This document shows, in pieces, positions 8,897-17,426 of a DNA stretch of 64,000 nt. The notes under the pieces are model-generated. The model was not told the DNA's origin and searched no databases. It worked only from the letters and a program-made list of their open reading frames with translations. How positions within the stretch are numbered: position 1 is the stretch's first letter; each line of letters opens with the position of its first letter. Source of the stretch: UBA4810 sp002479215 (lineage in GTDB: Bacteria; Desulfobacterota; Syntrophia; Syntrophales; Smithellaceae). The stretch spans positions 186,001-250,000 of the forward strand of contig JBEKVB010000001.1 of the NCBI GenBank assembly GCA_049514435.1, written 5' to 3'. The translations under genes and the position numbers were made by a program.

Positions 8897-9892
8897 ATGA
8901 GTAATGGACGAAAAATATTGGTTATCGGAGAACTCGATCAAAAAGGCGGTTATACTTCCCTGTCAGGCGAATTACTAGGTGGGGCAAGAAAGCTCGCTGA
9001 TGAATTGGGTGGAAGCGTTGATGTGTTGCTGGTGGCATCCGGAAATCAGGACTGGAAAAATCTTTGTCGCGGTGCGGATAGGGTTTTCGTTATCGAAAAT
9101 CCCAATGTCACGATATTTGATATCGACACAATCACGACAGTAGCAGAAGAACTCTGTAAAAAGAACAGCCCTGAACTCTGTTTGATGGGACAGACTGATC
9201 TCGGACGCGATGTCGCGCCGCGTCTGGCCGCTCGTCTCGATGTGGGATTATGCATGGATTGCACGGAAGTCAAATATGAAAATGATAAAAACTGTTTTGT
9301 TCAGACAAGGCCCGTTTATGGTGGAAAGGCCATGGCTATATTTGCGTCGTCACTGGGGAGATTACAAATAGATACGATCCGGCCCAAAACAATGCCGCCC
9401 CTGGATAGACAGGAAAAACGAAGCGGCGAAAGGGTCACCATAGCAGATGATAAAATTAAAATTCAGGGCAATGTTAAACTGATCAATTGCGAAAAAAACC
9501 GGGAAGATGGAATCCGATTGGAAGATGCTAAAATCATCGTTGCGGGAGGTGGCGGTCTCGGTGATGCCAAGGGATTTGAGATCTTGGGTGAACTCGCACG
9601 AGTTCTGAATGCGGCCGTTGGCGCCACGCGCGTGCCCGTCGATGAAAAATGGGTTCCGCATCATATGGAAATAGGACAAACCGGGAAGATTGTCAGCCCC
9701 GATCTCTACATTGCTGTCGGCATTTCCGGTGCTGCTCAGCACATTACAGGAATTCTGGGGTCCGGTAAAATTGTCGCCATTAACAAAGATCCGGATGCCA
9801 ATATCTTCCGCGTTTCGGACTTCGGACTTGTTGCCGATTACAAAGATGCTCTGCCCATTCTGGTGGAAAAACTGAAGGGAAAAGCTGCCTGA
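8897..9892 (+). CDS. etfA: Electron transfer flavoprotein alpha subunit (FixB type)
   Basis: The 331-residue protein has an N-terminal ETF domain (ILVIGELDQKGG, GQTDLGRDVAPRLAARL) and the C-terminal FAD-binding domain. The latter is recognised by VAGGGGLGDAKGF, ETF-alpha's ISGAAQHITGILGSG and VAINKDPDANIFRVSDFG. It pairs with EtfB and carries electrons from acyl-CoA dehydrogenation, probably of the neighbouring enzyme, to FixCX. The ATG is preceded by TGAGGAAAAAGC. The next gene starts 36 bases later with its own strong GGAGG. Confidence 0.94.
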   Translation: MSNGRKILVIGELDQKGGYTSLSGELLGGARKLADELGGSVDVLLVASGNQDWKNLCRGADRVFVIENPNVTIFDIDTITTVAEELCKKNSPELCLMGQTDLGRDVAPRLAARLDVGLCMDCTEVKYENDKNCFVQTRPVYGGKAMAIFASSLGRLQIDTIRPKTMPPLDRQEKRSGERVTIADDKIKIQGNVKLINCEKNREDGIRLEDAKIIVAGGGGLGDAKGFEILGELARVLNAAVGATRVPVDEKWVPHHMEIGQTGKIVSPDLYIAVGISGAAQHITGILGSGKIVAINKDPDANIFRVSDFGLVADYKDALPILVEKLKGKAA

Positions 9893-9928
9893 TACGGATA
9901 CATCCCATTTCAAAATTTCGGAGGAATC

Positions 9929-11470
9929 GTGAGTACGCAAGAAAAAATTAAATTAATGAGGAACAAGGAAAAGAAAATCGAGCTAGGCGGCGGCGAAAAA
10001 GCACTTGCAAAAATCAAGGCCACGGGGCGATTAACTGCACGCGAGAGATTGGCACGTCTCTTCGATCCGGCGACATTTGTCGAGTTGGATAAATTTGCCG
10101 AACATCGTTGCGCCAATTTCGAAATGGATAAGATGGAAGTCCCCGGTGAAGGTGTGGTCACAGGCTACGGTATGATCAATAATCGAACCGTTTTCGCCTT
10201 TGCACAGGATTTCAGCGCAATGGGCGGGTCACTGGGCGAGATGCATGCCGTAAAGATCTGCAAGGCTATGGATAGAGCCGTGTCAGTTGGGGCTCCTATT
10301 GTGGGACTTAACGATTCCGGCGGCGCCCGCATTCAGGAGGGAGTGGATTCCCTTGCCGGTTACGGCTATATTTTTAGCAGGAATGTCAAGGCATCGGGCA
10401 TCGTTCCGCAGATCAGCGCTATCATGGGCCCTTCCGCGGGCGGCGCTGTTTATTCACCGGCCTTGATGGATTTCATTTATATGATCGATCAAGAATACTC
10501 TCAGATGTTCATCACCGGACCCCAGGTTCTGAAAACAGTTATGGATGAGGACGTGAGCGCAACGGAACTGGGCGGAGCTATGACCCATAACACAAAGAGC
10601 GGGAACGTTCATTTTGTTGCAGTAAGCGATGAGGACTGTATCGACCAAATTAAAAAGCTCCTCAGTTATCTTCCCTCAAACAATCGAGAGAAAGCTCCCG
10701 TCATTATTCCCTGCACTGACCCCGTTGACCGCATGGATGAGGAACTAAACACAATAGTACCCGATAAAAGCAGCCGCCCCTACGATATGAAAAAACTTAT
10801 CAGAATGGTCGTCGACAATGGTGAAATTTACGAGAGCCAAGCTATTTACGCAAGAAACATAATTACCTGTTTCGGCCGCATGAATGGCCAATCGGTGGGG
10901 ATCATAGCTAACCAACCAAAGGTGCTCGCCGGCTGCCTGGACATCAATTCCTCTGATAAGGCTTCGCGATTTATACGCTTTTGCGACTGTTTTAATCTGC
11001 CTCTCCTGACCTTTGTTGATGTGCCCGGGTACCTTCCCGGCACAGCGCAGGAATTCGGCGGGATTATCCGTCATGGAGCCAAGATGCTGTATGTTTACCC
11101 GGAGGCGACCGTACCGAAGATCACTATTCCGATCAGAAAGGCTTACGGCGGATCTTATATAGGGATGTGCTCCGGCCAATCGGGGGCGGATATTGTGATG
11201 GCCTGGCCGTGCGCTGAGATCGCCGTGATGGGCGCAGAGGGCGCAGCGAGAATAATCTTCCGCAAAGAAGATCCCGAGACACTGAAAAAAAAGATGGCGG
11301 AATATGTCGAAACATTTGCCACACCCTATCAGGCCGCCGGTCATGCGCTCATCGAGCAGGTCATCGAGCCCAAAGAAACCCGACCTGCGATCATCAAGGC
11401 GCTGAAGATGCTTGACGGAAAAAGAGATGAACCTCGTCTTTGGAGGAAACATGGAAATATGCCGCTTTAA
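9929..11470 (+). CDS. Biotin-dependent acyl-CoA carboxyltransferase (propionyl-CoA carboxylase beta / methylmalonyl-CoA decarboxylase alpha type)
   Basis: The 513-residue protein has two crotonase-fold carboxyltransferase halves: GRLTARERLARLFD near the start, LNDSGGARIQEG, SAIMGPSAGGAVYSPAL, FVDVPGYLPGTAQE, KAYGGSYIGM and the typical C-terminus KHGNMPL. Members move a carboxyl group between biotin and propionyl-CoA or a similar acyl-CoA. It could serve methylmalonyl-CoA decarboxylation, propionyl-CoA carboxylation or transcarboxylation. No biotin carrier, biotin carboxylase or sodium-pump subunit is present, so the partner must be encoded elsewhere. The start is GTG with GGAGG five bases upstream. 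It is a different subfamily from gcdA. Confidence 0.9.
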   Translation: MSTQEKIKLMRNKEKKIELGGGEKALAKIKATGRLTARERLARLFDPATFVELDKFAEHRCANFEMDKMEVPGEGVVTGYGMINNRTVFAFAQDFSAMGGSLGEMHAVKICKAMDRAVSVGAPIVGLNDSGGARIQEGVDSLAGYGYIFSRNVKASGIVPQISAIMGPSAGGAVYSPALMDFIYMIDQEYSQMFITGPQVLKTVMDEDVSATELGGAMTHNTKSGNVHFVAVSDEDCIDQIKKLLSYLPSNNREKAPVIIPCTDPVDRMDEELNTIVPDKSSRPYDMKKLIRMVVDNGEIYESQAIYARNIITCFGRMNGQSVGIIANQPKVLAGCLDINSSDKASRFIRFCDCFNLPLLTFVDVPGYLPGTAQEFGGIIRHGAKMLYVYPEATVPKITIPIRKAYGGSYIGMCSGQSGADIVMAWPCAEIAVMGAEGAARIIFRKEDPETLKKKMAEYVETFATPYQAAGHALIEQVIEPKETRPAIIKALKMLDGKRDEPRLWRKHGNMPL

Positions 11471-11567
11471 GTGACGGCACGATTTCCTTGGACAATTCAC
11501 AGATGGGAATATATAGGTTTTTTGCCATATGAATAGTCTAACTATTTCCAGCACGGGATAGATCGAT

Positions 11568-14417
11568 ATGAAAATTCTAAGAGTAAAAATGCAAGATGAG
11601 AAGATTACCAGCGAAAATCTTCCTCAGGAATGGCAATACCTTGGCGGCAGCGCCCTCATTGCCAAGATTATGAACAAAGAAGTTCCGTCAAGCGCCGATC
11701 CTTTGGGCGCCGAGAACCACTTAATTATTGCCGCCGGTCCTCTTGCCGGCACGAAAGCTCCGCAGCTGGGAAGAATATCGATCGGCGCCAAAAGTCCTCT
11801 GACAATGGGAATAAAGGAGGCAAACTCCGGCGGTCCTGCTGCACAAATTCTCGATCGACTGGGAATTCGTGCTATTATCGTTCAGGGATTACCAAAAAAC
11901 AATAAGTTATACTGTTTGTTCATATCGAAAGATAAGGCGCTATTAATTCCTGCTGACGAATACCGCGGTATGAAGAATTATGCTCTGGTTAACGCTCTGC
12001 AAAAAAAGTACTCAGAAAAAATAGCCGTTATCTCGACAGGGATCGCGGGTGAGAGAAAATATAAAGGCGCGTCGGTTTCGCTTACGGATATACTCGGAGA
12101 CCCATCACGAAACGCCGCCAGGGGGGGCTTAGGCGCTGTCATGGGCTCAAAAGGACTAAAGGCGATTATTTTGGATTCCTCAGATACGGCTCAAGTTGAT
12201 TTTGCCCATCCCGAAGAATTTCGGAAAGCCGTCAGATCGTGGGCTGATACCATCAAACACGATGTCAGTTGCAGTCTTTATTCACGATTCGGTACCCCGT
12301 TTGCGATTAACAACTCCGCCAGCCACGGCACCCTGCCCGCGAATAATTACCATTCGGGCCGGCCGGATAACTTCATTGCCGTCAGCGGCAACAGCATCCA
12401 GAAAATTCTTTTTGAACGCGGGGGGAAAATGCACGGCTGTATGCCCGGCTGTCTTGTTCAGTGTTCCATCATTTATCCCGATAAAGACGGAAAACGTCTT
12501 TGTGGCGCTTATGAATACGAAACGATTGCCCTTCTGGGAACGAACCTGGGCATCACCGATAACGACGCCATCGCCAAACTAAAATTCATGTGCGATGATT
12601 TAGGTGTCGACGGAGTCGAAACAGGAAGCGCGCTCGGTGTCGCGGCTGAAGCCCACAAAATGAAATGGGGCGATGAGAAATCAGCTGTAAAGCTTTTCGA
12701 GGAAATCGAAAAGGCAACCCCATTGGGTGTTGCACTGGGAAACGGCGTGGTCGCTACCGCCAAATATCTGAACATTAGCCGTGTACCGGCATTTAAAGGT
12801 CAAGCCATACCGGCACACGACCCAAGATCGGTTAAAGGAACAGGTATGACCTATTTTACCAGCCCGATGGGCGCCGATCATACAGCCGGGCTTACCTATC
12901 GTATGCCCAAAAATAAAGATCAGCAGGCGGAAAATTCTCTTAGGTCCCAGATTCAGGCCGTTACCTGTGACGCGTTCGGTTATTGTTTGAATTCCGTTCC
13001 GGCAAGCCGGTCGGTTTATCCGTTTTTTGCCGAGCTGATGAACGCCAGATACGGTCTCACGATGACTCCTGAAGATGTTATGGAAATCGGTAAACAAACC
13101 CTTCGGGATCAACTCGCTTTCAATGAAAAAGCTGAATTCAGCAAACTAGATTTAAAAATGCCTTCCTTTGTAAGAGAAGAAACCATTAAGCCTACAGATT
13201 CTATCTTTGACATTGATGAGGCGGAGGTAAAAAATCTTTGGAATGGATTGGATTCTTTCCGGGAAAAAGAAAGAGTGTGGGAAGTACGTATTCCTCCCCT
13301 TCCGGATGTAATGCTGGGCGCGGGAGTCGCGCAAAATATGGGGCAGCGGATAAAACAGCTTAAAGTAAAGAAAGTATTTTTAGTAACCGACCCTTTTATG
13401 CTCAAAAGCGGCAGAGTTGATGATGTTAAGAAGATTCTGGAGGCAAGCGGAATCAAGACTGCTATTTTCCCTGAAGTTGAACCGGATCCGCCTATTGAAT
13501 TGATTGAAAGAGCCGGCAAAATTTACAAAGAATCAGGGTGTGACGGAATCCTTGGTCTCGGCGGCGGAAGTTCCCTGGATACGGCCAAAACACTTGGTTT
13601 GCGAGTTTCCCACGGCGGGGATATGAGAGAATATGAAGGTATTATGGGCGGAGGCGCCAAGATTAAACCGATTTTCCCGCCAATTATTTGTGTACCGACA
13701 ACATCCGGGACGGGCAGCGAGGTCAATCCCTGCGCGGTTCTTACCGATAAGGAAAGAGATCTCAAATTTATATTAATGAGTAATCACTTCATTCCCAAGC
13801 TGGCGGTTGTCGATCCTCTGTTTTGCAAAACAATGCCGCGAGGACTTACTATAGAATCAGGCCTGGATGCTCTTGCTCATTGCATTGAAGGATACGTATC
13901 GCTCGCTACGCCCTATCATCCCTATTTCGAAGCCATGGCACTTTACGGCGTTAAACTGATTGGGCGAAGTTTAATTCCGGCATATAAAGACGGCAACAAT
14001 ATATCCGCGCGCACCGATATGTGTATGGCCGCCATCTGCGGGGGTCTTGCTTTTTTGAAAGGTTTGGGTGTCGGACACGCCATAACACACACGCTGGGCG
14101 CTCATTATCACATGCCTCATGGAAGAGCCGCAATTTTTGGACTTTTATGTTTTGTAAAAGCCAACAAGGAAGCTTGTAAAGAACCGTTCATCGACATGGC
14201 TCAGCTCATAAATCGATCCAACGATCTGGAGGAAAGTCTTCTTTATCTCTATCGAGAACTAGAGATTCCTCTGAGCTTGAAAACACACGGAATTGCCAAA
14301 GATGACTTGAAGGGCATTGCTTTTTATTCCTCGCGTGATGCGGTGAATATGGCCACGGATCCCACAACACCCAGCCAGGCCAAGATTTTGGAACTGCTTA
14401 CGGAGATTTATGAATAG
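11568..14417 (+). CDS. Fusion: aldehyde:ferredoxin oxidoreductase-family domain + iron-type alcohol dehydrogenase
   Basis: One uninterrupted 949-codon frame joins two enzymes. Residues 1 to about 560 are a tungsto/molybdopterin oxidoreductase of the AOR family, with a cluster-binding set Cys291, Cys295, Cys299 (CMPGCLVQC) and Cys473 (DAFGYC). Residues about 570-949 are a complete group III alcohol dehydrogenase, with the NAD motif GGGSSLDTAK, TTSGTGSEV, and metal ligands in DALAHCIE and GHAITHTLGAHYHMPHG. Known AORs interconvert acids and aldehydes with ferredoxin, and Fe-ADHs interconvert aldehydes and alcohols with NAD(P)H. The fusion could therefore take an acid to an alcohol, or back, without releasing the aldehyde. 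The AOR half resembles the CX3CX3C YdhV-like branch. The pairing is seen; the reaction is inferred. Confidence 0.9.
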   Translation: MKILRVKMQDEKITSENLPQEWQYLGGSALIAKIMNKEVPSSADPLGAENHLIIAAGPLAGTKAPQLGRISIGAKSPLTMGIKEANSGGPAAQILDRLGIRAIIVQGLPKNNKLYCLFISKDKALLIPADEYRGMKNYALVNALQKKYSEKIAVISTGIAGERKYKGASVSLTDILGDPSRNAARGGLGAVMGSKGLKAIILDSSDTAQVDFAHPEEFRKAVRSWADTIKHDVSCSLYSRFGTPFAINNSASHGTLPANNYHSGRPDNFIAVSGNSIQKILFERGGKMHGCMPGCLVQCSIIYPDKDGKRLCGAYEYETIALLGTNLGITDNDAIAKLKFMCDDLGVDGVETGSALGVAAEAHKMKWGDEKSAVKLFEEIEKATPLGVALGNGVVATAKYLNISRVPAFKGQAIPAHDPRSVKGTGMTYFTSPMGADHTAGLTYRMPKNKDQQAENSLRSQIQAVTCDAFGYCLNSVPASRSVYPFFAELMNARYGLTMTPEDVMEIGKQTLRDQLAFNEKAEFSKLDLKMPSFVREETIKPTDSIFDIDEAEVKNLWNGLDSFREKERVWEVRIPPLPDVMLGAGVAQNMGQRIKQLKVKKVFLVTDPFMLKSGRVDDVKKILEASGIKTAIFPEVEPDPPIELIERAGKIYKESGCDGILGLGGGSSLDTAKTLGLRVSHGGDMREYEGIMGGGAKIKPIFPPIICVPTTSGTGSEVNPCAVLTDKERDLKFILMSNHFIPKLAVVDPLFCKTMPRGLTIESGLDALAHCIEGYVSLATPYHPYFEAMALYGVKLIGRSLIPAYKDGNNISARTDMCMAAICGGLAFLKGLGVGHAITHTLGAHYHMPHGRAAIFGLLCFVKANKEACKEPFIDMAQLINRSNDLEESLLYLYRELEIPLSLKTHGIAKDDLKGIAFYSSRDAVNMATDPTTPSQAKILELLTEIYE

Positions 14418-14443
14418 AATATTAAAAAACAAGGAGAGTAAAA

Positions 14444-16279
14444 ATGGAATTTAAGTACGACCTCAGAGATTTGAAATTCATTCTTAAGGAATGGCTGCCC
14501 GCGGAAGAAGTGCTTGCCTGCGACAGATTCAAGGAAAATTTCAGCCTCGATGATGTGGAAATGCTGCTAAATGAAGGATACAAGGTGGCGCGAGAAATCG
14601 TCAATCCCATCAACGCCCCGGGAGACAAGATTGGCGTTAAGTTCGAAGGCGGCAAGGTGACGCCTGTTCCCGGATTCAAAGAAGCCTACCAGTTTTTACA
14701 GCAAAACGGCTGGGGCTCCAGCAGTGAATGCATCAAAGTCGAAGCAGGAATGCCCCTGATACTTTATAAAGCCATCGCAGAAATGAATACTGCCGCCTGC
14801 CCTGCCCTTACTTCGTGCGTCAAGTTGACCAGCGGCGCGGCCAATCTTATCCTGCGTTTCGGTACTCCAAAAGATAACGATATGTTTATCCCGAAAATGC
14901 TCAGCGGCGATTGGCAGGGAACAATGTGCCTGACCGAACCGAACTTCGGCTCGGATACCGGCGATATCATCACGCGCGCCTATCCCACAGACGATCCCCG
15001 CATCTGGAAAATCAAAGGAACCAAAATGTTCATCACCGCCGGAGACCAGGGAACGGGTGAAAATACCATCCATCTGGTACTGGCGCGCCCCGAAAAAGGA
15101 GCGCCGGGATCGCCGGGTATCGGGCTTTATGTCGTTCCCAAAATTTGGGTCAATGATGACGGCTCGCTGGGAAAACCAAATGACGTCACTACTGCCAGCC
15201 TCGAGCATAAAATGGGACTGCACGCTCAGGCGACAGCTCTGCTTAATTTCGGCGATGAGGAGAACTGCCGCGGCATCATGCTTGGCCCAGCTCCCGACGC
15301 CAAAGGCTTTTCTCAGGGTTTGTCCATGATGTTCCACATGATGAACGAATCAAGAATCGGCACCGGCCATAATTCGAACACTCAGGCAGCAGCCGCTTAC
15401 TATTTTGCCTCGCAGTACGCCACGGAGCGCATTCAGGGTCGGCCTTTCGGCATCAAAAACGCCGAGCGTGTGCCGATTATCAAACACGAGGATATTCGCC
15501 GTATGCTTCTCGATATGAAAGCCACGGTCGAAGGAATCCGGGCGATGATTTTCAAAGCTTTTTATTATCTGGATATTCAGAGCAATTCCGGCGACAAGGA
15601 CAAAGCTAAAAAACTAGGTGAATTTGCGGAAATTCTCACTCCGCTGGTCAAAGGCTACGGCAGTGAGGCGAGTCTCGGCGTTATCGCTCAGGCGATTCAA
15701 GTTTTAGGAGGCGTCGGCTACTCAACAGAATATCCCGTGGAACAATATCTGCGTGATTCCAAGATTTTGACCATTTGGGAAGGAACATCTTTTATTCACG
15801 CCAACGACCTGATCGGGCGCAAAATGCGCATGAAAGAAGGAGCGCCTTTCGCCCAATGGATGGCTTCCGTCAAGGAATTTATCGATGCCAATATGAAGGC
15901 CAAGGGCTTGGAGAAGGAAATGAAAAATCTGGCCAAAGGTTATCAAGCGCTGACCGAAGTTAAAGCAACCTATGATTCCTGGTATAGTAATTTTGAGGCC
16001 AAGCGCCAGTTGATACCGCTTAACGCCATGAGGGCACTCTTTGTTTGCGCTCAAGTATTTGTGGCCGAATGCCTTATGGAGCAGGCCCTGGTCGCGGCGA
16101 CAAAGCTTTCGTCCCAGAAAAAAGGCACAAGCGAGGCGATATTTTATGAAGGCAAGATCGCGTCCGCCCGCTATTACTTAAACAACATACTTCCCAACGC
16201 GTTTCTCACAACAGAGCTGATTAAGAGCGAAGAAGATATTGTTTTGACTTGCCCGGAAGAATCATTGGTGATTAATTAA
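14444..16279 (+). CDS. Large acyl-CoA dehydrogenase with C-terminal extension
   Basis: The 611-residue protein is an acyl-CoA dehydrogenase of the longer class (about 590-610 residues), which has an extra C-terminal helical domain after the catalytic core. FAD-site motifs are CLTEPNFGSDTGD and the MFITAGDQG stretch. The catalytic Glu lies in IWEGTSFIHANDLIGRK at about residue 445. It oxidises an acyl-CoA to an enoyl-CoA and hands electrons to ETF. AAGGAGAG precedes the ATG. The next gene, 24 bases on, is an enoyl-CoA hydratase, so the two probably perform successive beta-oxidation steps. The chain-length preference cannot be read from the sequence. Confidence 0.92.
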   Translation: MEFKYDLRDLKFILKEWLPAEEVLACDRFKENFSLDDVEMLLNEGYKVAREIVNPINAPGDKIGVKFEGGKVTPVPGFKEAYQFLQQNGWGSSSECIKVEAGMPLILYKAIAEMNTAACPALTSCVKLTSGAANLILRFGTPKDNDMFIPKMLSGDWQGTMCLTEPNFGSDTGDIITRAYPTDDPRIWKIKGTKMFITAGDQGTGENTIHLVLARPEKGAPGSPGIGLYVVPKIWVNDDGSLGKPNDVTTASLEHKMGLHAQATALLNFGDEENCRGIMLGPAPDAKGFSQGLSMMFHMMNESRIGTGHNSNTQAAAAYYFASQYATERIQGRPFGIKNAERVPIIKHEDIRRMLLDMKATVEGIRAMIFKAFYYLDIQSNSGDKDKAKKLGEFAEILTPLVKGYGSEASLGVIAQAIQVLGGVGYSTEYPVEQYLRDSKILTIWEGTSFIHANDLIGRKMRMKEGAPFAQWMASVKEFIDANMKAKGLEKEMKNLAKGYQALTEVKATYDSWYSNFEAKRQLIPLNAMRALFVCAQVFVAECLMEQALVAATKLSSQKKGTSEAIFYEGKIASARYYLNNILPNAFLTTELIKSEEDIVLTCPEESLVIN

Positions 16280-16303
16280 ACAAACTCAATAAGGAGGATT
16301 TCC

Positions 16304-17086
16304 ATGAGCTATACTGCTATTATTGTCGAGAAAAAAGCCGAGGAGAAACTCGGCATCATTACGCTGAACCGTCCCGAAGTGCGCAACGCGATCAATCAAA
16401 CCGTCAGAACGGAATTAGCCCAGGCTATCGCCGATATGGAAGCGGATAACAACGTGCGCGCCATCATCCTCACCGGAGGGCAGAAGGTTTTCGCGGCCGG
16501 TGCCGATATTGCGGCTATGGTGAAAAACACGGCCATGGAAATGTTTTCCAATTCGGAGTTGTGGGATATCACCTTGAGAATGGAAGAATCGAGAAAACCG
16601 TTTATCGCGGCAATTGCCGGTTTCTGCTTGGGCGGCGGTTGTGAATTGGCCATGGGCTGTGATATCCGCGTGGCCGGAGAAAGCGCGCAATTCGGCCAGC
16701 CGGAAATCAATATCGGCATCATTCCCGGCGCCGGCGGAACGGTCCGTCTTTCCAAACTTGTCGGCCTGGGAAAAGCTAAAGAGCTTGTCCTTACCGGCAA
16801 AATGATTTCTGCCGAAGAAGCACTGGCCATTAATCTGGTAAACAAGGTAGTTCCTGATGATAAATTAATGGAAGAGGCTTTTGCCATGGCCAAGATGATT
16901 ACCCGGCACAGCCCCGTTGCTGTGGGTCTCGCCAAATTTTCCGTGCAAAATTCGCAAGATGTTGATAACTACACGGGCAAAATAATTGAAAGAGCGTCTT
17001 TCTCTCTGGCCTTTGCCAGTGAAGATCAAACAGAAGGCATGAAGGCTTTTTTGGAAAAAAGAAAACCAAGCTATAAAGGAAAATGA
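16304..17086 (+). CDS. Enoyl-CoA hydratase (crotonase family)
   Basis: The 260-residue protein has the crotonase fold with both catalytic glutamates of true hydratases: one in GGGCELAMGCD and one in GQPEINIGIIPGAGG. The oxyanion-hole stretch FAAGADIAAM is also present. It adds water to a trans-2-enoyl-CoA such as crotonyl-CoA. It follows the large acyl-CoA dehydrogenase by 24 bases behind a near-consensus AAGGAGGA, and ends 32 bases before the SDH anchor gene, so beta-oxidation and SDH genes appear to share a transcript. The end product of gcdA in this region, crotonyl-CoA, would be a natural substrate. Confidence 0.93.
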   Translation: MSYTAIIVEKKAEEKLGIITLNRPEVRNAINQTVRTELAQAIADMEADNNVRAIILTGGQKVFAAGADIAAMVKNTAMEMFSNSELWDITLRMEESRKPFIAAIAGFCLGGGCELAMGCDIRVAGESAQFGQPEINIGIIPGAGGTVRLSKLVGLGKAKELVLTGKMISAEEALAINLVNKVVPDDKLMEEAFAMAKMITRHSPVAVGLAKFSVQNSQDVDNYTGKIIERASFSLAFASEDQTEGMKAFLEKRKPSYKGK

Positions 17087-17118
17087 GGGATTTAATCACA
17101 AATATGTAGGGGGAACAT

Positions 17119-17424
17119 ATGTTCATCTGGCTTTTTCACCGTATTAGCGGCGCGACTCTGATCGTTTTGATCGGCATTAAAATTTTAACCGGCTATTTTC
17201 TTTTGCCCAAGGATAATCGACCCGACTGGGCTTTGAGTCTGCACAGGCATCCGGTTATTGATGTTCTTATCCTGATTCTTTTTACTTTTCACAGCATCTA
17301 TGGTATCCGCACCATCATTATTGATTTTGGTTACCGCAGGGAAAAACAGTTGCTCTGGATATCGAACATTGCCGCGGCGGTTGTTTCGGCTGTTTTAATT
17401 TATTTCTTTGTCAGGGTTTCGTAA
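17119..17424 (+). CDS. sdhC: Succinate dehydrogenase-like membrane anchor, single short cytochrome b subunit
   Basis: The 101-residue protein has three predicted membrane helices (about residues 8-28, 44-66, 76-98). The opening FHRISGATL matches the SdhC signature HRxSG, and FHSIYGIRTIIID resembles the SdhD haem-ligand helix, so one short chain carries features of both anchors. It would hold SdhAB to the membrane and pass electrons to quinone. Most SDHs have either two anchors of about 110-130 residues or one of about 200. Here only this one is found, two bases before sdhA. AGGGGGAAC precedes the ATG. The family is clear; completeness of the anchor is uncertain. Confidence 0.85.
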   Translation: MFIWLFHRISGATLIVLIGIKILTGYFLLPKDNRPDWALSLHRHPVIDVLILILFTFHSIYGIRTIIIDFGYRREKQLLWISNIAAAVVSAVLIYFFVRVS

Positions 17425-17426
17425 TC

